This document shows, piece after piece, positions 25,020-37,422 of a DNA stretch of 64,000 nucleotides. The DNA is from Eumeta japonica. Its lineage: Eukaryota; Arthropoda; Insecta; Lepidoptera; Psychidae. The notes below the pieces were generated by a model, which saw nothing but the letters and a program-made list of their open reading frames with translations, did not search any database and was not told the origin of the DNA. The stretch lies in contig BGZK01000480.1 of NCBI GenBank assembly GCA_005406025.1, positions 328,566 to 392,565 on the forward strand, written 5' to 3'. Both the position numbers and the translations under genes were made by a program. The number at the start of each line of letters is the position of its first letter. Positions within the stretch are counted from its first letter, which is position 1.

Positions 25020-28000
25020 TTTATTTTTAATTGTCTGTTATCTGCTTTCAAGCAGATAAAAGGCAATAATTTTTTAAAGTATAAATAAATATATTAAAAA
25101 CAAATACTATTATAAAACTAAATGCCATAGTGATTTGTATGATTTAATCCTAACATTTGGAACTTGGAAATAGATTTTTGATAATAATGTACATTAATGT
25201 GGTGAATTCTTTTAGAATTAAATTTGCAACTAGCAAACAAACTGTAAAATTTGACAGATTGTATGCACATTATCTGCTAAATAATTTATGGACTTAAACA
25301 TTTGTTTTATTATATTTTAGTGCAACTTTCAATTGTTATAAGTAATTTCATCATTTTTTTGCTACGATTGAAATGGTGGCACCTATTGTATATGCAATGT
25401 TAGAACTTTATGGCAAAAAAAAGGATCTTGATATTTTTTTGTATTCAACATGTAATTTTTTTTAACATATTAAATGACCGATAAACATAAACACCGGAAT
25501 GTGGTTAGGAATATTTTTGTAAATAAAACTGCTATAAATAAAGCTAATTAAGCAGAAACTGATTACAAGTCAATAAGAAAATGGTTTTCCTATAATTTTG
25601 ATACTTATACTTAACTTTGTCGAATTGTTGATGTCATGTTTTATTGCATGTGGCTGTGACAATGTATAAACGATACTGATGTACCAGGTCGAAACTTCGT
25701 CACTCGATGAGTCATCCATCACGCCGGATTTAGTGGTTGACACGACTCTACTGCAACAAAGGCGTAAAGTAGGTTAGTACCCACTGACTTTTTGATTTAT
25801 AATTGAACTGTTCTGAAAAAAAAAGAAGCTAAAAACTTCTCAAATTATAACTAGTCGAAACACTTCATGTCTATTTTTCTAAAATAAAATGTTATGTGCA
25901 TGACAGTTGGTAAGTATCTGACCTTCACTTAATCCATGATTCGTAATTAATCTTTAAATACTTTCATGAATCTCATTTCAATAAGATTATGATTCAATCA
26001 AATTGTTTATTAGGTTGAATCTAATTAAACTTTCTTAAGATCAAAGATAGATTGTTCATCTTTCTTTATTTCTCTGACTCGGGCTGTATATAGCTAAATA
26101 ATAAACTGGTATTTAATATTAATAGATAAAATTTTCTTAGCTATTTCACAATCAATAGACAACTTAGAATTTTATTTTTCCCGAATTATTGGTTTTGAGG
26201 TTATATATTGAGGAATCATTTTATTGATAAAATGATATGTCAATATTTAGAATACATCTTTGTAGTTACTATGGCATTTGCAAGAGCTCAACATTTAGAC
26301 CTTGTAACTGTACACAACTATCTGTCTGTATGTATGTACATATTCTGATGCGTTTCGAGAATCAATCTGTATTGTCCAACCGCACATTTTGACTCCGTAA
26401 AGATCTATTGATGTTAATGTGTACAAGTGTATACATTTCCATGAGTCTATATTTTCCCAATGACGTATTTACAGATTTCTTTAATGTTGCCAGAATACGT
26501 TGAAAAATTAAAATCTATACAGAACGAAATTGGTGTGAATTAATTATGTGACCTTTGTTAGTAGTTATCTCTATAAATTTTGCCAATATCGACTAACATT
26601 ATTAACTACAATTCTCAGACTTCATGAGATTTGTTATATTTAATTATGTTTTACAAACATCTTACATTGACTTGTTATCGTAGTATGGGTTTTCATCAAA
26701 GAACTATCTTTGTTTAACTAAAAAACTAACTTAAAGGCATTCAAGCTATTTGTATGTCAGAATTGGCTGCGAAAGAATTTAAAACCGTTAACATGTATTA
26801 GTAAAATTTGATGTGAAAATCACAGTTTAAACCACAAATTGATAATCAATCACTTTCAACAGATTGTAAAGTAAGTTTATTGAGTCTTATTAAATATATT
26901 GCATGAAACATCTAAACATCAAATAGTTAACTTGTTTAATTAAAGCTCTCAGCGCCTTTACAATTATTTATACAAATGGTTTATTTTTATCCGACCATGT
27001 TAAAGATAATGGTTATTATATTATGAGTGCATATGTATGCAATGTATGTGTCACCACATCCATTTCCTAATAGGACCTTAACCTAGATTTTTTTTTTTTA
27101 ATCCAACACGGTATCCATGACACATCATACAAGTTATTTATGATCTTGGATACGAAGATCATTATGATGATGAAATACAATCAAATACTTTTCAAGAGCT
27201 TATATTACACTTTCTTTGTCTTAGGTTTGCACTTTTATCAAAACTATTTTCAACATATATATGCCTCTTATTATATATATAAAAAATTACTAATATAACT
27301 TGTTTTAATGTTGTGTCCTTGTTTGCTTTTTAGTTATACATTTCATCTACTGTCAATATTCTAATTTCCATTCACAAACAGTCAATCGAGGGTGTGTATT
27401 GTAACTAATTAATCCTTGAATAATAACCCAATGATACTAGATTAAAAAAACATACTTGATAAGTGAAATTGCCAAAATGCCTTCTTACATTGACATGCAC
27501 AATGACACAATTAGTGTGTCGTAATTTTTTATTTCTTTTTTATCTGATTAATAAACACTTCTTGACATGGCAACTCTAATCCAAATTAAAAAGAAAACTG
27601 TGCTATCCTTTGTTTTTATAACTTGAAAAAATTTACTGATATAATTAAATGAAGAGCTTAATATGAAATATTTCTATAATAAGTAGACATGCCACGAATA
27701 TTCGGCTATTATTCAGCCTATTCGACCACTTTGTTTGGTATTCGATATTCGGCCTCATAATAGGTATTATTCGGCAGGATACCGTATACTAAATCATGGA
27801 AAAGACACATCATATTAATGAAGACTTGTATTTATTTATTATCAAATTACAATATTTTAATAAGTAAAATTCATCAGTGGTAAGTTGTGATGGATAAAAA
27901 CAAGCTTTTCAGCATTTGACGGTAGTAAACGATTACGCTTTTCGTCATAAATAATACCAGCTTCAGAAAACAACCTCTCACTATACACGCTACTCCCGAA

Positions 28001-30530
28001 GAAGAAAGATAAACTTTAGCAAATTTCGAGAGGTTTGGGTATTGTTTTTCATTTGCTGACCACCACTTGTAAGGATCAGCTTTCCGATCTAGGCGAATTG
28101 ATTTCAAATAAAAATCCATCTCATTTGCCACAGTATTCTTCTCCACGTTCCCCTCATCATTACTATTGCGCATATTATCTTTAGCGACTTCCTCAAAGCA
28201 GTTCCAAAACTGTCATGTATTTCAAATGACTTATCATTTTCGTTCAAGTTTCTTTTCTTACGACGTGGAGAAGAATCGTCATCGGTACTACTAGACTCAT
28301 TATCATTACAACTTAGTTTCAGAGCTTCTAGAAGAATTTTTTGTCTTGCTCTTTCTGCTTGAACAACACTTAGGAAACTTGTTTTGAAGCGTGGATCAAG
28401 AAACGTAGCGACCAGATATTTGTTGTTTTCATTAAAATTAAATCGCTTTTCAAGCTCGGCTTGTAGTGAAGATCTCATTGTCACTAAATTTGGTATTCTC
28501 TCAGTTGTCTCCGCCTTTCCTAGATATTTTAATAAAGTAACTGCATGTGGAATCACTTCAGAGATGCAGGAGATACCTGAGCTGGTTATTTTTGTAATCT
28601 CTTCGAATGGTTTGAGAAGTTTGATACATTGTTCCATTAGTTCCCATTGAACATGTGTTAGATTATTTAAAGTTTCATGATCTGTTATGTACAAGGATAC
28701 AGCTCGCTTTTGTTCTAATAATCGCTCCATTAAATAATATGTAGAATTCCAGTGTGTGCTCACATCTTGTACTAGTTGGTGGTTAGGCAAGTTCAGTTCT
28801 TGTTGAATGGATTTAAGTTTCTGCTCTGCTAAGCCTGAATGGTTAAAATGGGTAACAATTCGTCTAGCTGCAGCTATCATCTGTAGTACTTCTGGTTGAA
28901 ATTTAAGTGATTCCTCTATAGCTCCTTGCAATGAATGAATAAAACACCTGTCTGAATCTTATTCTGCATCTCGCACACCTTTTATCATATTAGCCCCAAT
29001 ATCGTGGACAAGTAAATGGACCTTGCTTTTAAGAATATTCCATCTTTCTGTAATAGCATTGAGTTCCTTTGCAATAGTGGTACCAGAATGTGAGCTGGGG
29101 AACGGTTTAATAGCTAAAACGCCATGTTCCAGAATAAAATCTGGAGATATCCAGTGAAACTCAAAAAGCTCTCGTTATTGTGCTGACATGTCCATATATC
29201 AGATGTCACTGATACTGCTGTTGCCTGCGAAATACTGGCTTCTATTTTACGCCAAATTCTGTTGTATATATCAGGAACAACTTTCTCGGTCATGTAACTT
29301 CGACCAGGTACTCTATAATGGGGCACAGCGGTTGCCATAAGCCTCTGAAATCCGACCCGTTCAACAAGTGATAATGGTTCGTTGTCTTAAGCAATCATTT
29401 CACCTATCAAGTAGTTATATTTTATTGATTTTGGAACATGAATGTCCTGTAGCAATTTCCTTTCAGATGTTTCCTTTAGGGTTAGCTGTCGGTCTCTTGA
29501 TCTGGACGTTCCAGGTACTGCAGGTATCTTGAAATCGGTGGAAGTAGAAGTACCGCCCTTATTGCTGCCACTTGTTGAGGGAACATCAGTTAAAGTAGCA
29601 TATTGTTCAGCACGTTTGGATTTCAGATAGTTTTTTAAAGAAGTTGTAGCTGAAAAAAAAAAAAAACTAAAGTGAATTACAAGTAGTTAACTGAGTTATG
29701 CACTAACATTCTCTACACAAAACGAAACTTTACTTGAAGATTAATTACTTATTTATTTATTCACTTATAACGATTTACCTTAACGTCTTACAACTTTTTC
29801 ACACGCCGATGATGTCTTTTTTACATATTGTTCTTTTTAACAGCAGGAATGCTTTTTAAAGTTTTAAATGCTCGTTCATACAATAACAAATCGTGAAAAG
29901 TGGTGGGCGGGTCTCAAATCACGTTTCATCAAAAATGGTCACATTTTCACTACAAATCTCATAATATTTCCATATGGCCGATTTTTTATTAATTGATGAC
30001 ATTTTTTAATGAACAAACGATTTAAAAATAATTAACGAACAAACTTTTCTACAAAATCGTAATGTTTTTCTTAATTTGTTATTTATATTAATCTGACAAT
30101 GCGTGTCGTGGCGTGGTTTACTTGCAATTGAAACAGTCAAATAGCCTCACACCGCCCGCGCACGTGCAGACATGTCGCAACCTGTCGTATTATTCTTTAC
30201 GCGCTCGACTAACATGTACTTTGTGCCGAATATTCGGCGCTGTGACTGACAACGTTGCCGAATATTCGGCGCTGCGGCCGACAGCGTTGCCGAACATTCG
30301 GTATTCGACGAAATCACTATTCGTGACAACTCTAATAATAAGGTCATATTTTTCAAAATTTAATTAACAATTGCACATTTTTACAGCACATACTTTTATT
30401 ATATATAATTATTAATATAATAATATTATATTTTGAAACGTCATTTGTTGCAGACCATAAAAACCAGCAGACTCAAAAGCACCCATGCCGAATCATAAAC
30501 AATAGGAGGGTCTCAAAAGCTCGGCTGTAG
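24167..30530 (+). CDS. Unrecognised charged protein, 3 exons, 153 aa
   Basis: Exons 24167-24466, 25688-25772 and 30454-30530 join in one frame over two GT-AG introns (phases 0 and 1) and end in TAG, giving 462 nt. The ATG at 24167 has a good context (A at -3, G at +4), with an in-frame stop just upstream at 24146. An acceptor at 24219-24221 (tttatcag) is the main alternative 5' boundary, in which case further exons would lie upstream. Residues about 20-85 are highly charged, with basic runs such as RKKSNRRENK suggesting nuclear localisation. Then comes VKCEPLDED, a psi-K-x-E SUMO-type motif followed by acids. The third exon adds a basic tail (RIINNRRVSKARL). No known domain is recognised. Intron 2 (4.7 kb) carries an antisense hAT relic. 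It is divergent from the ZAD gene with about 3.9 kb between starts. It might be a reduced relative of the ZAD/zinc-finger genes, but no finger is present. Confidence 0.6.
24982..25020. repeat. (AT)n microsatellite
   Basis: AT dinucleotide run inside intron 1 of the gene at 24167-30530. Confidence 0.85.
25773..27675. other. Intron 2 left part, nothing recognised
   Basis: AT-rich intron sequence between exon 2 of the 153-residue protein gene and the hAT insertion. No ORF or structured repeat worth naming was seen. Confidence 0.5.
27684..30334 (-). mobile_element. hAT-family DNA transposon, 2651 bp, inactivated
   Basis: The element is bounded by a perfect 8-bp target-site duplication, ATAATAAG, at 27676-27683 and 30335-30342, the length characteristic of hAT elements. 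The left end reads tagacatgccacgaata and the right end, reverse-complemented, tagagttgtcacgaata, giving diverged terminal inverted repeats. The right subterminal region holds three copies of a 14-bp palindrome of the form gccgaatattcggc (30225-30238, 30257-30270, 30289-30302, the last imperfect), and related attcgg words occur at the left end (about 27699-27775), likely transposase-binding sites. A broken transposase gene on the minus strand fills the interior. It is inserted antisense in intron 2 of the 24167-30530 gene. Confidence 0.9.
27874..29640 (-). pseudogene. hAT transposase pseudogene (BED/hATC type)
   Basis: Minus-strand reading frames in order encode a Ser/Thr-rich N-terminal part, SLVERVGF...VPHYRVPGR, ATAVSVTSDIWTCQHNNES, then a long open segment (28931-28104) with HWNSTYYLMERLLEQKRAV and FLDPRFKTSFL. 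A C-terminal hATC dimerisation segment (28173-27990) shows DPYKWWSANEKQYPNLSKFA. Breaks include a TAA stop near 29388, a frame change near 29120, a TAA near 28964 and a frameshift near 28200. WTCQHNNESFLS and the WW..N...YP pattern are typical of ZBED-like hAT transposases. It is not functional. Confidence 0.88.
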
Positions 30531-31615
30531 ATCTCAAGTTCTGTCAATGAAAACGTAATGGAGTTTGCTGTCACCATCCGTCTGTGGATATCGGGTGCTT
30601 ATGGACCGCATGCCAAAGTTTGTCGGTGAAGATGGACAGCTACATTTTTAGTCCTTCACTTGAAAATATTTAAAAGATTTTTGGAAGTTTTTCAAAAAGT
30701 TAGGGATGACGGCATCAAAGGGATGTCGGGAGAGGATTATGATTGTTTTGAATCTCAAACTGATGGGCACCGGGAGAGGCGCGTAATGGTATGGACTTGT
30801 GCACCCCCTTGGTTTTACCTACGTGAGAAGAAATTGCACTGAAATAGATGTAGAACTAAAATATCTTCTATTAATATGAACCCCCCTTGAAAATAATTGT
30901 ATTGGTGCTCATACTGAAAATAAAAACAAAATACTTCAAATGCTTGCACCAGAAAAAGCTGATAATTAATCTACCTAATCATCAAACAGGACGAGCGATA
31001 GATACTTTTGTTTTTATTTTTCAATATGAGAAGAAAATGCCCTCATCCAGTTTCTCATAAATATGTTCTTTTCGATCTGTCTTCAATGCTCAGTTACTGC
31101 TGCCATAGTTCAAAGCCATCATCCCTTTATACTTGTCTTCAAAAGCCGAAATCTATGAATATAATAACACAGTAGAGCTTGGTGCGTCTGCACAATGAAG
31201 GTATGTATGAAAAATGAAGAGACGATGACAAAAAAAAAAGTAATATAAGAGAAAACAATGATAATGAACTGAGATTTTCGTGTGTAGATAGAGCTCGGCT
31301 TAAAGCAGAATATTAGCTTCGTTTCCATTAACTCGGCTGTCAAAAGTTATCCTCCTCAGAGGGGGCTAGTGGTGTTATGTGTAATGTATAAAAATTCTTT
31401 CATATGTAGAAAGCTACACTATCCTATATTTTATTTTGGTACTAGCATCTGTCACGGCTTCATACAAATTGGAATCTTTAGCAGTATCGGAATTGAAAGA
31501 GGCATGGAAAGTAGAATCGAGAGCCAAGGGTGGGACCGGGATGGATATTATGAACCAGAATTGACAGCGGGATTGAGGCCATCCTCATGATGAGATTGAT
31601 ATAAAATGAATGATG

Positions 31616-31675
31616 TAAAAGATGAATATAATAGTTGTCAATATTAGTATTGACAGCTATTATATTCATCTTTTA
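31616..31675. repeat. Near-perfect hairpin, 28-bp arms, 4-base loop
   Basis: The left arm 31616-31643 begins taaaagatgaatataatag and the right arm 31648-31675 is its reverse complement except one T/C difference that would form a G-U pair in RNA. The loop is ttag (31644-31647). The transcript of either strand would fold into a fully paired 28-bp stem. A LINE-like tail begins about 40 bases downstream, so it may belong to a mobile element; a small-RNA precursor is the other reading. Confidence 0.7.
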
Positions 31676-31713
31676 TACTCTTTACATAAAAAGATGAAGG
31701 AATACGTTCTATG

Positions 31714-31751
31714 TTCACGTGGGCGAAGCCGCGGACGGAAGGCTAGTGGTA
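31714..31751 (+). repeat. RTE-type 3' tail fragment
   Basis: cacgtgggcgaagccgcgga followed by cggaaggctagt resembles the conserved 'gcgggcgaagccgcgggc...agctagt' end of RTE-related repeats in Lepidoptera. Only the tail is present. Confidence 0.55.
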
Positions 31752-32055
31752 AATAATCGCAGGGTGCTCCGTCTCAACTGTTGGGTTTTGTTCATAGGTT
31801 TCTCTGTTTCTCGAGAAGTATGAATGGTGGCACTAACATTCAAAATCTATGCTTAAATATAAATAATTTTATAGAGAAAAAAACATGCCTCAATGAAATT
31901 TACTTTTCCTTATTTTTAATTTTAATTGACAATTATAGTCAACAAAGTTGAGTCGATAAGTCGTCTTCAAAGCTCTCATTTAACCGATATTCTAATATGA
32001 AATCAGTGTATATTCAACATACTTTGTCTGATCTATGAAGGTATATTTTCTTTTT

Positions 32056-32103
32056 AGTGAGAAATTTAATTTTATAATTCTTTATGAAATTAAATTTCTC
32101 ACT
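32056..32103. repeat. Perfect 17-bp inverted repeat with 14-base loop
   Basis: agtgagaaatttaattt at 32056-32072 pairs perfectly with 32087-32103. It lies in AT-rich intergenic DNA with no gene around. Confidence 0.65.
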
Positions 32104-33072
32104 ATAAAGATTAAAGAAATTAAAATAATCGGTTTTGAACTAATATTTTCTTCCGGTGTGTTCAAAACAAGTATTGTCAATGAGATAAATGATAAACAAA
32201 TGAATTACTACAACATAAAGCCAGTATCATTAGACTACGATGACAAATGACTATTTTTCGACTTGTACCCACGACGAGCATTTGTTTTGAGCATTGTAAA
32301 CAAAGTTTCCAATTATTATTTGAATTTTCCCCCCGAGACATGCTGGAGCATCAGACTACATACAAATGTAATAATATATGTATTTAATTTATAAAGTTAA
32401 ACCAAACGTGATTCAGTTACTGTACAGCCAACGATGTAAAAATAGGCGGTTGTAGCATTGCCGACCAGAAATTGAAACAGTGCATGGCTGAAGGCGTGTT
32501 ACGTTTGAATGATGGGCTTTGAAAATGTCATTCTACTTAAAATACTATTCTTGTAGACAGCTATCACGGCTATGTGAAATTGAGTTCATGAAGATTGGGA
32601 AAGTTTTTAACACAATATCAACAACAGGTGCGTTATAGTGTCAGTAGTCTCTCTCGAGTGCGCGTTTACAGCTCATATGTTTTAAGGTTAAGCCGATTTA
32701 TTTTGAGGAACCCCAATTGTTATTTAGCGATATTTTATCTACCTATTTTTTACATTCAAATGTACAGGTAATTTTTTTTCGATATATATTAGTCGTCCCG
32801 ACCTGGTGCAATAAAATCCAATGTTGTATCAGAACTTGGTACCTTACTATTTTCAAGCGCTGACAAACTTTGGCTTGTAGAACATTAGGTAAGAAATATT
32901 TTTGGACCGTTTCGAAAGATCCGCTTTCATAATGCGACAATTGTAATTCAAATTTTTTTTTTTTTATTATACAAGTTTTATTTAATGAAAGCAAAGGCTT
33001 TTCGATATGGTACAAAAGGATAGCATAGGCTATGAGCTTAGTGACAACAATGAGTGTTGGAACATCATCGTT

Positions 33073-33210
33073 TTACTTGGATCGAATTTTTTTTAATTCG
33101 ACAGATTTAACAAAAACGCTTTTGCGTTCTTTCGACTGTAAGTTTGAATCGGCAATGTCCATTTTTAAAGCATTATCACCATTGATTCGAAGGACTTCAT
33201 CATCTAGTTT
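33073..33210 (-). CDS. Coding-like segment, possibly a terminal exon or gene relic
   Basis: Immediately after a potential acceptor (gtaaagttag at 33211-33220) the minus strand reads 45 open codons ending in TAA, beginning KLDDEVLRINGDNALKMD and ending KSVELKKIRSK. The composition is charged and protein-like. A second coding-like piece further along the same strand, about 32870-32795, reads SALENSKVPSSDTTLDFIAP and then stops. No family is recognised and no upstream exon was found, so this may be a decayed gene or TE fragment. Confidence 0.2.
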   Translation of the reverse strand, partial: KLDDEVLRINGDNALKMDIADSNLQSKERKSVFVKSVELKKIRSK

Positions 33211-34280
33211 CTAACTTTACCAGTGCAGAGGACACTTCTAGTACAATGACTTGAATCCATCTGCTTTGTGATAGTCTGTTTTTTTATTAAATAAAATTTT
33301 TATATTAATTAAAACTATGGTCGAAACAAAATAAAAAATAATTCCACTACAATTAAGGTATATCGACCCACTGACATTTCCTAAATATCATGACTCGCGT
33401 TTGTACTCCATTTGTTGATGCGGAGTTTAAGAGAAGATAAACCCTTTTCATCTCTTGCGACTCCCACTTTTACTTTTTTTTTTTATCACTATCAAATAGG
33501 TGTCTACATATGGATGACAAAAAAAAAATCAATGTTTAGATTTAAGGAGTTAATATAACTGTTTCCTTTCAGGGTTTTTTTTTAAGAATATTTTTTAATT
33601 TTCTATAAAAGGTATAATATATGTGAGACTGTGTGTGTATCGAGCATTACGTCTTCTGCATTGTACAGTACAATGCGCGAAACGCTGGTAATCTGAATTC
33701 CCTGGAAATGATGCATTGCGCAGGTTCGACGCTCCCCGACCCTTCCTTCTCCCCTCGCGTCCCCAACTTTACGCTGTTGCGACGCTTTCATGACGAACTT
33801 CACAGCGGCATAGTTTCGTGCGTTGTACTGTATTTGCCGAGATCTGGCGCTGCTTTCTGATGTCGTGTTTAAATAAGTACTCTCAACTATTGATAAGGTT
33901 TATTGTCAGTATAAGTAATTGTTACCTAGTCTTTAAAAAAAATGAACCTAAAGAATTTTGCATTTGTAGGGTAAGTGCAACACTGACAATTCTGTCTGTT
34001 TGTGATATATTTTTTAATCTAAATTTATATGAGAACTTGGATACTGAAATTGCCATTATTCCCCCCCCCTCTTTTTTTGCTATCATAAGACACCAGGATT
34101 ACACAAAACTGTCCATCTTCCAAAAAACGGTTTTTTTTTTAGAATCCATCTGAAAAGCGTATGCTTAATCAACTTGATTGTACTCCAATGTACAGTGCAA
34201 GCACTTACAACTGTTTGGTGGTACGTTCGATTTTCTTAGAATTTGAGAAGTGTATTCGATGTTGTTAAATGAATGAAAAC

Positions 34281-34299
34281 GGTGCGGGTAGCCCGCACC
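34281..34299. repeat. GC-rich 8-bp hairpin
   Basis: ggtgcggg-tag-cccgcacc is a perfect 8-bp stem in otherwise AT-rich sequence, possibly a piece of a dispersed repeat. Confidence 0.5.
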
Positions 34300-37200
34300 A
34301 TTTTGTGATCGAATCGATCCAATTATTGGCTGTAGAAAATTTATTTAGTTCATCCTTTTAGAAATAAGTATACATGTATTTGTTGAGAACTGTACTTTAA
34401 GATAAGAACCAACTATGAGTGTACCGGTTACTGTACTGTATTGACTGTTTAGGCGAGTAAAAATCGATTTTAGATGTATGAAAATAAAGAAATCTACATG
34501 TGCGTACAATTATTTTCATGTATTCTCGCAATGGAAAATAGATTGTTTTCGAACAAAAACGGACGAAGGATTCCGTTTTCGGTCGTGGTTAAATGAACGT
34601 CGAGTGGATTTATCCAAAAAAAAATTATAAGAAATCACTAAAAACACTATATACAACTGTATGCATCTTAAGGCCACACGTGTAATGTGATCCGCCCTAT
34701 GTGTATGAGACTGAGAGAGATCACTTCGCAAATTCGTGATTGACATATTGTAGGTTCTGGTAGCATAATTTTAGAACTGTATCATGAAATTTGTAAAGAA
34801 ATAATTAATCCGACGTTTGGGTTGCAACATACATATATCGGAAATCCTCAATAAGAATCTAAATGATAGCGTAGATACTCTGCACAGATCTGCTTAGCGT
34901 TGGGGACGTAGGCTCATCATCGTCATCTCAGGAACAGCCGTGTCACGCATTATGAATATTATAATATGGAATTGTTCCTAAAGAGTATGTCGGTGAGGCA
35001 AGAGAGACGTGCAAAGATTGCACCATGTGGAAATCTAGTTTGCCTACCCTTCTGGGTAATAAGCATGAATTTATATTTTTATTGTTGTTCCGAAAGATGG
35101 TATAAGCTGGCTTATACAAGTGGCTTTTTTCTATCATCGCGAGCATCCATATAATAGAATGACAAATGTATGGGGATAGGCATTAGCTAGGTGACCTAGA
35201 AAGTATCAATAAAATAAAAATGGATCAGATGGATGTATTGGATTTTATAGGAATAGAGACGATTCAAGTGTTCGCCCATTTCTCTGTTTTTAGTCACAAC
35301 TCTGTCCTTGTGCACCTAAGCTACCTGTTTTCATCGTCGTTTGTGCTGTCGGCACCAGTTTCATCCCGATCCGTGGTAGTGCGTGCATTCCTATTCCGGG
35401 TTTGCTGTTCTATGTCCAACCTATTTCTGTACTAAAAGCCGAGTAAAAATTAAAATCATTTCTACGATAGAATCTAATACTACAATGTCTAAAAAGAAAC
35501 TTGGGGAAAGTTCAAATCGGGATATATTTAATGAACAAAATAAGCGAACACCAACAAATTCATTTATTTTGCACACACAAAATTTACAACTTTTATCCAC
35601 ATAAATAATAATGTGACAATTATACCGTTTTTTTTTTTATTTAACATTCAATATACCTATGTATAAGTGAAGAAATAAAATAGGTAATCTTAACATTACT
35701 TGTAATATATATATATTTTTTATTATTTTACAATTTACACTAATCTCCTAAAAATGGCGACCCATATAAAAAAATAAACAGATACTGATATTTCTTACAG
35801 TGAATATAACATAACTAGGCAGAAATGTATAATATATAACAACAAAATGTTAACATACATTTTTAATTCACCTCTGCGTACTCTTTTTTTTTTAATTGAA
35901 ATACAATTAAAACTATATTATTACGGTACTGTAGATTTTCATAGCATCAATATACAATTCCTATTTGTGACTAACTTCAACCGCATTAGCAAACATTCAA
36001 TTGGCGCGTTCCAATTACAGGTATTAGAGAACTTTAAATATACATGTTTTTCCGATCTCGATTTCAAGAACATTTTTGTGCTGTCGTTGCGTACTAGTAT
36101 TGACCGGCTACGAGGTTATTTCGAAGTCGACCTGTCTGTGTCACGTCTTGTTCTCGGAAACATGTGATTACAGAAAGTTGAAATTGAGTCGTTATAGTGC
36201 AGACGAAACAAAAATTACACTGCACCGAATGCATCTAATGATTTGTAAAGAAAATAAGCATTTCAAATGAACTACCAACAGAACTGCCACTCGTAACCGT
36301 TCCTTTACCGAGTAACTTTACTTGATATACTAAACAATTTCTAGATATTATCCACTCATTGTAGCTTTCACAGTAAGTTCTAGAATTAGCGACATGCAAA
36401 AATTGAGCCATTCGGATATCTGTAGTCCTGATGCTCTTTTAGCTCGCATTGTATTTAGTGTTTTAAAATAAGGAATATGTAAAGATTAACCCGTGTGACC
36501 ATATGGAACGGTCTTTGCCTAATAAAAAGAAAATCTACAATGAAGTGGAAAATTTTAATATTTTTTTTTGATATACTCTTAAAATTTTTAGTGTGAAAAA
36601 TAAGACAATCATTACTTTGGAATACTCATAAACCGTAACAAGCATTCTTCTACAATAAAAATGTGATTTTTACCACATTTTCTTTAAATCTTGCTTCTTA
36701 TTTGTGTGTTTAGTGCAAGTTTTGTAATCCAATTTAAGTAACAACTGATGAGTCAGAGATTTGCAACTCTGAAAATCGCTCAGTACTGGATAAAAATGCA
36801 GAATTAACTCGGTTTTTTGTCTATTTAGCATAAGTTTTGCAATATGTTTCAGATTTGAAAAACAAAGCGAGAGAAAAAGAGGTAAAAAGAACTAAAACTA
36901 AAAACAAGAAAATAATCATTTAAATATTTCTATTATTATACCATAATATATAATTTTCCTTGCTCCATTATCAGTTTGTCCTGAAAATTTATGATTATGA
37001 ATTCTTAATAATTGTACTTCTAAAATTTAAAACAAAAACTTTGGAGCGGATTCGTTAAATAATACTAGTGTATAAGAAATAGTTGTTAATAATACTTTGA
37101 GAATGGTCCATAGCGTTTGTAATGCAATAAAATTGTTAGCGATTTAAATGAAAAACATAATTCAAAATCACTTTTTCTGAACCGCCTACATGGAGTTGGG

Positions 37201-37391
37201 AATCTGTACATAGCTTAGAGACATTGATTTTGTTTATTAGTCTATTTTAATGATGTGTGATAGTAAAAAAAAAATGTTTAATATAATTATTTCCTTATTA
37301 ACCAACTAGGAAAATCACCAGTCATCCCTTGTAAAGGGTAGTCCACAGAGCAACAATATTAGTTAATGAGTCTAAAACGCACTTTGATAAT

Positions 37392-37422
37392 ATTTATGTG
37401 TACGCGAACGAAGCCGCGAGCA
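37392..37422 (+). repeat. RTE-type tail fragment
   Basis: atgtgtacgcgaacgaagcc followed by gcgagcac resembles the same 'gcgaagccgcg' tail as 31714-31751. Confidence 0.4.
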
